A DNA stretch of 64,000 nt. It comes from Segetibacter sp. 3557_3. GTDB lineage: Bacteria; Bacteroidota; Bacteroidia; Chitinophagales; Chitinophagaceae. A program made the translations under genes and the position numbers. The stretch spans positions 1-64,000 of the forward strand of contig NZ_SMSK01000012.1 of NCBI RefSeq assembly GCF_004354985.1. Reading direction: 5' to 3'. Of this stretch, positions 57,112 to 64,000 are shown in pieces (within the stretch, counting starts at the first letter, position 1; every line of letters begins with the position of its first letter). The notes below the pieces were generated by a model, which was not told the origin of the DNA, did not search any database, and saw nothing but the letters and a program-made list of their open reading frames with translations.

Positions 57112-58935
57112 ATGAAAACGTATCTAAGAGCAATTTTATCTGTAAGTACACTACTTATAGTATTTGGACTAGCGTCCTGTAAAAAATATCTTGACAGGCC
57201 GCTGGACGCAAACATTTCTGAACAAGACGTGTTTACGAATTTCAGGAGTTTCCAGGGCTTCACGGAAGAGTTATACCATTGCCTGCCCGACATGTCGAAG
57301 AGCACATGGAACAACGAGTGGAATATGGGTGACGATATCCTGTCGACAACCAATGCACAATATCGGTTGGGTGCAGAGTTCGACAACGGAAACTACAGGG
57401 CTTGGCAAACCGGTGGTGGTGGCTGGGATAATAGCTGGCTCGACGACGGTGGTCCGAACACAAGTAACGACCCACATAGAAAGGGATTGTGGCCTTTAAG
57501 CTGGTACGGCATCCGTAAAGCAAACCTTGGGCTTGCAAACCTTGATAAATTGGTAACGGCTACCCAGGATGAAAAAAATGTCCTGAGAGGTCAACTACTG
57601 TTTTTCCGAGGCTTTTTTCACTTTCAGTTAATGAGTTTCTGGGGCGGGCTTCCCTATATCGATACTGTATTATCAAGTACAGCAAAACTGGAACTGCCTA
57701 GGTTAACTTACCGCGAAACAGCTCTTAGAGCCGCTAAGGATTTCGAAGATGCAGCTGCTCTATTACCAATCAATTGGGACAGTTCACCCGTTGGCGATCT
57801 AACCAAGGGCCTCAATCAACAACGCGTAACTTCATCAGTGGCGCTTGCCTATAAGGGTAAAGATTTGTTGTATGCAGCCAGCCCAATGATGAACCAACTA
57901 ACAACAGGTGGTAACACTTACGACCAGGAATTGTGCAAACAAGCCGCAGAGGCATTCTCGAGGGTGCTCAAATTATCTGAAACCGGAGCGTCCCAGTACA
58001 AACTGCTGCCCTGGGATCGTTACAGTGAAAATGTGTTTACAATTTCACCAAACGGCAAACATCCTGGCTTTCCTGAGGTCATCTTTGGCCCACCAAGTTT
58101 TAGTCCCGGTAATTCAAGGTGGTCATTGGTAAATATGTTCATCCCACCACCATTGGGTGGAGAGGCCGGAATATCATCACCAGCTGCCAACTATGTTAAT
58201 TATTTCGGTATGGCAAACGGTTTGCCCATCGACGCAGCCGGTTCAGGATACACTACTGCTGATCCATGGACTAACAGGGACCCACGGTTCTATAAGGCGA
58301 TTACTTACGATGGCGTACGCATGATACGTGGTACCGCCAATGCTGCTTATCGTTTTGCTGAACTCTTCAATGGCGGAAACTTACGCCTCGATAATACCGC
58401 CAGCCGTAGCGGATACCTGGTTCGCAAATTTGTAACCGACGGTTGCAACAGTACCGACAACGAATGGAATAACATTAATATCGTAATTCCTTATCTGCGC
58501 TTAGCTGATGTTTACCTTATGTATGCTGAAGCAGTTGTGCAGGGATATGGAACCCCTCAAAGCAGTGTTCCAACTTTCATTTCTGCAATCGAAGCGGTAA
58601 ATAAAGTAAGGGCGCGGGCTACAGTACCAGATGTGGATAGCAGGTACGCAAACTCAAAAGACGCTTTCATGGGCGAACTGATGAGGGAAAGAGCGGTTGA
58701 ACTGGCTTTCGAAGGTTTGCGTTGGCATGACCTCCGTCGCTGGAATGTGGCCGAACAAATGAAGTACCGCGAAAAAACTGTTATTGATTTTGACCGTGGC
58801 CCGAATGGCAAGCCGCTCAACCTCAGGGAAAGAGTTGTTGTGACAAGGGTATTCGAAAAGAAACACAACTGGCTTCCTTTACCAAATAATCAGGTAAATC
58901 TATATCCCTCATTTGGGCAAAACGAAGGATGGTAA
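57112..58935 (+). CDS. SusD-like glycan-binding lipoprotein 1
   Basis: This 607-residue surface lipoprotein has a lipobox ending FGLASC (Cys23) followed by KKYLDRPLD. The SusD pattern is clear: an N-terminal helical repeat region (FFRGFFHFQLMSFWGGLPYI) and a C-terminal RagB/SusD domain with RERAVELAFEGLRWHDLRRW. It starts 16 bases after the SusC stop, so the pair is co-transcribed. It forms the lid of the transporter and binds the glycan. Confidence 0.93.
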   Translation: MKTYLRAILSVSTLLIVFGLASCKKYLDRPLDANISEQDVFTNFRSFQGFTEELYHCLPDMSKSTWNNEWNMGDDILSTTNAQYRLGAEFDNGNYRAWQTGGGGWDNSWLDDGGPNTSNDPHRKGLWPLSWYGIRKANLGLANLDKLVTATQDEKNVLRGQLLFFRGFFHFQLMSFWGGLPYIDTVLSSTAKLELPRLTYRETALRAAKDFEDAAALLPINWDSSPVGDLTKGLNQQRVTSSVALAYKGKDLLYAASPMMNQLTTGGNTYDQELCKQAAEAFSRVLKLSETGASQYKLLPWDRYSENVFTISPNGKHPGFPEVIFGPPSFSPGNSRWSLVNMFIPPPLGGEAGISSPAANYVNYFGMANGLPIDAAGSGYTTADPWTNRDPRFYKAITYDGVRMIRGTANAAYRFAELFNGGNLRLDNTASRSGYLVRKFVTDGCNSTDNEWNNINIVIPYLRLADVYLMYAEAVVQGYGTPQSSVPTFISAIEAVNKVRARATVPDVDSRYANSKDAFMGELMRERAVELAFEGLRWHDLRRWNVAEQMKYREKTVIDFDRGPNGKPLNLRERVVVTRVFEKKHNWLPLPNNQVNLYPSFGQNEGW

Positions 58936-58969
58936 TTAGTACCGGCCTTGGTTGTATCGGGTAAAATCA

Positions 58970-59151
58970 ATGTCGTTTAGTTAAGAGATTGCTTTGGTTC
59001 CAGCCGGAGTATTTGAACGGGCATTGTTTCCTCTCCCGCAACTATACAGTTGAATGGGCGTTGAACTTCCGTCGGCATGAGCCGGACAGGCTCTTACTGC
59101 ATACAATCAACGGTAACAGCAGGTGAACAAACGGCTTAACTAAACGACATC
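58970..59151. promoter_or_regulatory. Candidate invertible segment (inverton) upstream of the second SusC
   Basis: A perfect 16-bp inverted repeat, ATGTCGTTTAGTTAAG (58970-58985) and CTTAACTAAACGACAT (59136-59151), flanks 150 bases between SusD 1 and SusC 2. Near its centre CAACTATACAGTTG (59039-59052) gives a -7-like box on either strand (TACAGTTG forward, TATAGTTG reverse). A TTG lies 18 bases before the forward box. The geometry matches phase-variable promoters of Bacteroidota; no recombinase gene is in the window. Confidence 0.5.
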
Positions 59152-59210
59152 GTTTCAAAATCAATTAGCACTAAGGCATAAACGAAGGAGTTAATTTCAA
59201 AAGTTACTTA

Positions 59211-62200
59211 ATGAAGTATTTCAAAATATGGATGGCATTCTTGGTAATTCTCTCGTGTCTTTGCAAGAATGTAGCAGCACAAGATGCTAACCAGGTTACA
59301 ATTGTTTCAGTTATTTATGACAATAAGGGTCTCCCTGTCGCCAATGCGCTTGTAAGCGGCAATGGCGGGCAAACAACAGCTTACACTGATGAAAGTGGCA
59401 AATTTTCCATCACCGTACCAGCAAACGCCGTTGTTTTAATCAATGCCAAAGGATTCAAAATGCAGTCACTCCGGGCAGGTGCAATACCCGCGAGAATTGG
59501 CCTTACTGTAGACAATGAGGCCGAAATGATATACCTTCCTTTTAGTAGAGTCAATAGGCAAGACCGTCCGGGTGCAATCAGCGTATTAAATCCTGAGACA
59601 TATATCGATCGCGACTATAATTTCACTGTCGAAGGTGGAATGAACGGGAGGGTAGCGGGCTTGTTATCCAGTAATAATATCTGGGGCATGGAGAATGCTA
59701 TGGTGATGATTGACGGGATCCGTCGTGAATTTAGCGATATCACTTTTCCTGAGGTACAACAGATATCAGTTCTAAAAGGCATCAACGCAGTTGCGCTTTA
59801 TGGTAGCCAGGCAGCCAAGGGCATTATCTTCATCACAACAAAAAAAGGTGAGGTCAATACGCGTAAAATAAGTGTTCGGGTAAATTCAGGTATTGCGCTG
59901 CCAAGGGCTCTACCAAACTACCTGAATTCTGCTGACTATATGACCTTGTATAATGAGGCACGCCGTAACGATGGTCTGCCGGAATTGTATACCCCTGCTG
60001 CTATCGAAAGTCATCGTACGGGAAATTCTTTTCGCTACCCCAATGTTGATTATTACTCATCAGAATACCTGAAGAAGTTTCAGAACGCTACCGATGCGAA
60101 CGCTGAATTCTCCGGGGGATCAAATGTTGCACGATTTTACTCGAATGTTGGTTATTCAAACAGTACGACCCTGCTGAATGTGGGAGAAGGTAAAGACGAA
60201 GGCGACAACCGTTTAAATGTTAGGGGAAATGTCGATTTAAAGTTGAATGACAAGATATCCAGTTCGATTTACGTATCTGCAATATTCCGTGAAAGCCGCA
60301 GGGCTCGTAGCAGTGTTGCAGGTGCCAATTACTGGAACAATGCCGCTACGTTGCTTCCCAACAGATTTACCCCGCTTATTCCTATTAGTTCAATATCTCC
60401 TAACGACAAGGCTACGCTCGGTGTTGTAGGAGCAAGTCGTAATTTGATTAATGGACAATACTTATTAGGTGGACTGCAAAGCTTTCAAACGAACCCTATT
60501 GCCGACTTGTATGTAGCCGGATACGATAAAAACATACAACGTGTGTTTCAGGTTACAAATGAAATCAATGCCGACCTGGGTGCAGTAATTCAGGGCCTTT
60601 CTTTTCACACATTGTTCAACCTTGATTATTCAAACTCTTACCTGCAGTCGATCAGTAATACTTACGCGGTGTATACACCTACCTGGAGTGCTTCAGGCGA
60701 TACGATTACCGGGCTCCAGAAATTCGGTGAAGATACCCGGCCAGGTACGCAGAATATCAACAACACAGCTCAGCGGCAGAATAATAGCTTTTCAGCGTGG
60801 CTGGGTTACGACAGAAGCCTGAATGCAGTTCATAACATATCTGCCAAGTTGCTGGGTTATACTTCATCTATTACCGTTAATGATATCTACCAGCCCATTA
60901 CCAATTCACACCTGGGACTACAACTGGGTTATAATTACAAACACAGGTATTGGGCAGATTTCAGCGGTGCCTATATTAATTCTACCAGGTTGCCGGATGG
61001 TAACAGAACAGGATTTTCTCCTACCGCAAGTGTGGGATGGTTACTTACCTCTGAACGCTTTCTTGCGAATTCCAAAGCTGTCAATTACCTGAAACTGTCT
61101 GCATCTGCAGGCATCCTGGACACTGACCTGGATATTAGAAGAAACAATCAGGATGCATTTTACCTGTATAACAATATTTATGGACGTGGTACAACCTACA
61201 GGTGGAATGACGATGTTGCGGGTGCAAATCAAACCACTACCTCAAACCAGGGAGCAAGCCCTGACCTTGGTTTCCCAAGCAGAAAAGAAGTGAATGCAAG
61301 TCTCGAAGGTTCTTTCTTCAACAACCTGATAACACTTCAAACAACTGTCTTTAAAACAAAAATGGACGGTCTTGCAACACAACGATTCTCACAGTATCCA
61401 AACTACTTTAGCACATTTATTCCTTTCACCAATTATAATGCTGACCAACGTAGTGGATTTGATGTAATGTTTAACGTGAACAAAAAAGTTGGGAATGTTG
61501 AATTAAGTCTGGGAACAAACGCCACCTATGCGGTATCAAAAGTGATAAAACGCGATGAGCTCTTTTTAGATAGTTACCAGAACAGGGCTGGCAGACCAGT
61601 GGATGCAATTTTCGGCCTGGTAAGTAATGGTTTCTATATGGATCAAAATGAAATCAACAGCCAGTCAAGACAGTTGTTTGGTGAAGTGAAACCCGGAGAT
61701 ATCAAGTACGTTGATCAAAACGGAGACAAGTTGATTGACACAAGGGACGAAGTAATAATTGGTCGCTTTGTTGCCCCTTTTACTTACGGTATCAACTTCA
61801 ATGTTGCTTATAAAAATTTCAATCTGTTTGTGTTAGGCACAGGTAGTAAAGGTGGAAATAATCTAAGAAATAACAACTACTTCTGGGTAAGTGGTGATTT
61901 AAAGTATTCTGATGTTGTACTTGGCAGGTGGACAGAAAGTACCAAAAGCACCGCCACATTCCCTCGTTTAAGTGCACAGCAGAGTGCTAACAATTTCCGT
62001 ACTTCTGATTTCTGGCTTTATAGTACAGACAGATTTAACCTTAGCAAAGTGCAGCTTACCTACAACCTGCCTGAGAAAGTTTCAGGTAACGCCTTAATTA
62101 GAGGTTTGGTAGTATATGTCGCCGGCTCAAATTTGTACACGTTTTCAAAAAACCGTGAAATCCTGGATTTGTCCATTGCCAACACGCCTCAGTTCAGAAA

Positions 62201-62231
62201 TTATATTGTAGGTATCAGGGCAAAATTTTAA
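59211..62231 (+). CDS. SusC-like TonB-dependent glycan transporter 2
   Basis: This 1006-residue transporter has a signal peptide ending NVAAQ. A shorter regulatory beta-sandwich (about 28-105) follows, then a plug domain with AMVMIDGIRREFSDITFPEV, QQISVLKGINAVALYG and KGIIFITTKKG, then the barrel. The plug is more diverged from the SusC consensus than that of transporter 1; for example the usual DGVP-like turn reads DGIRREF. It pairs with the SusD at 62262. The candidate inverton sits directly upstream, so it may be expressed in only part of the population. Confidence 0.92.
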   Translation: MKYFKIWMAFLVILSCLCKNVAAQDANQVTIVSVIYDNKGLPVANALVSGNGGQTTAYTDESGKFSITVPANAVVLINAKGFKMQSLRAGAIPARIGLTVDNEAEMIYLPFSRVNRQDRPGAISVLNPETYIDRDYNFTVEGGMNGRVAGLLSSNNIWGMENAMVMIDGIRREFSDITFPEVQQISVLKGINAVALYGSQAAKGIIFITTKKGEVNTRKISVRVNSGIALPRALPNYLNSADYMTLYNEARRNDGLPELYTPAAIESHRTGNSFRYPNVDYYSSEYLKKFQNATDANAEFSGGSNVARFYSNVGYSNSTTLLNVGEGKDEGDNRLNVRGNVDLKLNDKISSSIYVSAIFRESRRARSSVAGANYWNNAATLLPNRFTPLIPISSISPNDKATLGVVGASRNLINGQYLLGGLQSFQTNPIADLYVAGYDKNIQRVFQVTNEINADLGAVIQGLSFHTLFNLDYSNSYLQSISNTYAVYTPTWSASGDTITGLQKFGEDTRPGTQNINNTAQRQNNSFSAWLGYDRSLNAVHNISAKLLGYTSSITVNDIYQPITNSHLGLQLGYNYKHRYWADFSGAYINSTRLPDGNRTGFSPTASVGWLLTSERFLANSKAVNYLKLSASAGILDTDLDIRRNNQDAFYLYNNIYGRGTTYRWNDDVAGANQTTTSNQGASPDLGFPSRKEVNASLEGSFFNNLITLQTTVFKTKMDGLATQRFSQYPNYFSTFIPFTNYNADQRSGFDVMFNVNKKVGNVELSLGTNATYAVSKVIKRDELFLDSYQNRAGRPVDAIFGLVSNGFYMDQNEINSQSRQLFGEVKPGDIKYVDQNGDKLIDTRDEVIIGRFVAPFTYGINFNVAYKNFNLFVLGTGSKGGNNLRNNNYFWVSGDLKYSDVVLGRWTESTKSTATFPRLSAQQSANNFRTSDFWLYSTDRFNLSKVQLTYNLPEKVSGNALIRGLVVYVAGSNLYTFSKNREILDLSIANTPQFRNYIVGIRAKF

Positions 62232-62261
62232 AGAAACATCTTACGTAGTAAAACGATAATC

Positions 62262-64000
62262 ATGGGTAAAAACTTACTGGTACTTCTTATAGTCGCACTA
62301 GCGTTCGGCGGCTGTAGAAAGAACCTTGTTCCTCTCGACGATAACCATCGCACATTAGAAGATATTTATGCTGACGCCGGCTATGCCGAAGGAATATTAA
62401 TGAATGCTTATACAAGGCTTCCAACAAATACATACACGTTTACCGAAGTAGCCACAGACGATGCGGTGACCAACAACAAATTCAGCCCACTCCTTAACAT
62501 GGCCCTGGGCTCATGGTCAGCTGCTAGTAACCCGGTTGATCAATGGAACAACTCTTATACCGCCATCATGTACTTAAACCTTTTTCTCCGGGAAGTTGAC
62601 AGTGTTAACTGGGCGCCCATGAGTAATAAGGATGTCCGCAGGTTATTTTCGGATCGTCTGAAAGGCGAAGTTTACGGGCTAAGGGCACTTTTTATGTTTC
62701 ATCTTCTTCAGTCTCATGCCGGTTACAGTACCAGTGGCGAACTATTGGGTGTGCCGATCATTACTGAAGCACTTGAACCAGGTTCGGACTTTAAAAGGCC
62801 ACGTAATACATTTGATCAATGTATGCAGCAGATATATGCTGACCTTGCAGAGTCTGAGAAGTATCTTCCATTGGACTATCTCTTCCAGGATATTACAAAC
62901 CCTTCTCAATTGCCCGCAAAATACGCTGGTGTTGCAACGGGCGATTATAACCGGGTGTTTGGCAGGTTTGCAAGGCAACGTATGTCGGGCCGTATTGTAA
63001 AAGCGATCAGAGCCAAGGCAGCCCTGCTTGCCGCAAGTCCGGCATTCAATCCACAGTCACTGCAAAGTAAGTGGGAGGCTGCAGCAAATTTTGCAGGAGA
63101 AGTGCTGACCTTAAATGGAGGTGTCAACGGCATGGACCCCCAGGGAGGTTTGTTTTACACTTCCACGAATATCAATGCACTTAATCTCAATCCATCGTCA
63201 GGTTCACCAGTTGAACAACGCGAGATGTTGTGGAGAGGCAATATTGTAAATACAAGCAACTTAGAAGTCGACAATTACCCTCCAACTCTCTTTGGAAATG
63301 GACGGGTTAATCCAACGCAAAACTTAGTTGACGCCTTTCCTATGGCAAACGGCTACCCCATAACCAATCCTGCAAGTGGATATGTAGCGACTAACCCGTA
63401 TAATAACCGGGATCCTAGGTTGAGGAACTACATAGTTGTTAACGGCACCACCATGAGAAGTACTACCATCTTTACCAAGTCCGATAATCCCACAAACGAT
63501 GCGGTTGATGTACTTCCCACCTCCACCAGAACCGGCTATTATATGCGCAAGTTGCTTAACGAAAGTGTGAACGCTAACCCCACCTCCATCAGCAATCAGC
63601 GACATTACCCGGTCCATATCCGGTACACCGAGATATACCTGATTTACGCGGAAGCAGCAAACGAAGCCTGGGGACCTACAGGTACGGGAACCCACGGGTT
63701 TTCGGCCCGCGATGTTATTGCCGCTATACGCAGGAGAGCGACGATAACTCAGCCGGATAATTACCTGGCAACAATTGGTACAAAAGAAGAGATGCGCAGC
63801 CTGATCCGCAACGAAAGAAGACTGGAACTGAGCTTTGAAGGTTTTCGTTTTTGGGACCTGCGCCGCTGGAAGGAAAACCTGAATGATCCTGCAAGAGGGG
63901 TGCTCATAAACAATAACGTTTACAACATCAGAACGGTGGAAAGCAGGCAGTATACCAATGATATGTATTATGGTCCTATTCCTTTAACCGAAGCACTGAA
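62262..64000 (+). CDS. SusD-like glycan-binding lipoprotein 2 (3' end outside window)
   Basis: The frame starts at ATG 62262, 31 bases after the SusC 2 stop, and stays open to the window edge (579 codons seen). The lipobox ends LAFGGC (Cys18), followed by RKNLVPLDD. SusD features include YGLRALFMFHLLQSHAGYST near the N-terminal repeats and IRNERRLELSFEGFRFWDLR near the C-terminus. Only a short tail is missing compared with the usual length. It is the partner of SusC 2. Confidence 0.92.
   Translation, partial: MGKNLLVLLIVALAFGGCRKNLVPLDDNHRTLEDIYADAGYAEGILMNAYTRLPTNTYTFTEVATDDAVTNNKFSPLLNMALGSWSAASNPVDQWNNSYTAIMYLNLFLREVDSVNWAPMSNKDVRRLFSDRLKGEVYGLRALFMFHLLQSHAGYSTSGELLGVPIITEALEPGSDFKRPRNTFDQCMQQIYADLAESEKYLPLDYLFQDITNPSQLPAKYAGVATGDYNRVFGRFARQRMSGRIVKAIRAKAALLAASPAFNPQSLQSKWEAAANFAGEVLTLNGGVNGMDPQGGLFYTSTNINALNLNPSSGSPVEQREMLWRGNIVNTSNLEVDNYPPTLFGNGRVNPTQNLVDAFPMANGYPITNPASGYVATNPYNNRDPRLRNYIVVNGTTMRSTTIFTKSDNPTNDAVDVLPTSTRTGYYMRKLLNESVNANPTSISNQRHYPVHIRYTEIYLIYAEAANEAWGPTGTGTHGFSARDVIAAIRRRATITQPDNYLATIGTKEEMRSLIRNERRLELSFEGFRFWDLRRWKENLNDPARGVLINNNVYNIRTVESRQYTNDMYYGPIPLTEAL

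Noticed and set aside
59146-59157. AAACGA-ca-TCGTTT palindrome as an operator for the second SusC
   Set aside because: It is partly the outer edge of the 16-bp inverted repeat arm, so the simpler reading is the inverton arm; a regulator site remains possible.

Overview
The window looks like a chromosomal segment of a Bacteroidota bacterium, most likely of the Chitinophagaceae type. The evidence is two SusC/SusD pairs, a type IX secretion sorting domain, an OMP-barrel TonB receptor, promoters with the Bacteroidota -7 box TAnnTTTG, and HxlR, YceI, pirin and LytS/LytTR gene types common in that phylum. The family assignment is inference. No rRNA or tRNA gene was recognised.

Layout. 0-3.9 kb: a broken RelE/ParE toxin with an intact antitoxin-like gene, a membrane protein, dispersed repeats and an IS200-like/RAYT transposase unit. 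3.9-17.8 kb: GH2 glycosidase, a T9SS-exported protein, an MFS transporter, a TonB-dependent barrel, a DinB-like protein and a GH9 glucanase. 17.8-20.6 kb: a repeat-rich zone with a YtxH-like protein, a tiny basic protein and a DinB remnant. 20.6-27.0 kb: a three-gene, defence-like island on the minus strand (FRG protein, 1257-aa protein with a putative nuclease domain, SIR2 protein). 27.0-35.9 kb: GH10 xylanase, an esterase, an SGNH hydrolase, a propeller protein and a cytochrome c/dehydrogenase-like lipoprotein. 36-46 kb: a nucleotidyltransferase pair, HxlR/YceI, pirin, a luciferase-like oxidoreductase, PEBP, a PH-domain protein and a LytS/LytTR two-component system. 46-48.4 kb: a PAS protein with an RsbQ-like hydrolase. 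49-64 kb: a xylan-type polysaccharide utilisation locus (LacI regulator, GH43, CE1-like esterase, two SusC/SusD pairs, the last SusD running off the window).

How the genes fit together. GH10, GH43, GH9, GH2 and several esterases form a plausible hemicellulose-degrading set. Matching LacI-type operators (TGNAANCGNTTNCA) lie upstream of GH9, GH10 and the first SusC, and the only LacI gene seen sits in the PUL, so a scattered regulon is likely.

Most notable non-coding signals: (1) a perfect 16-bp inverted repeat enclosing 150 bp directly upstream of the second SusC, the geometry of an invertible promoter; (2) a 27-28 bp REP-like palindrome present or absent at equivalent positions in copies of three unrelated repeat families, which suggests it moves; (3) a long hairpin repeat whose two arms differ between copies but stay complementary within each copy; (4) matching promoter-like segments before two genes of the defence-like island.
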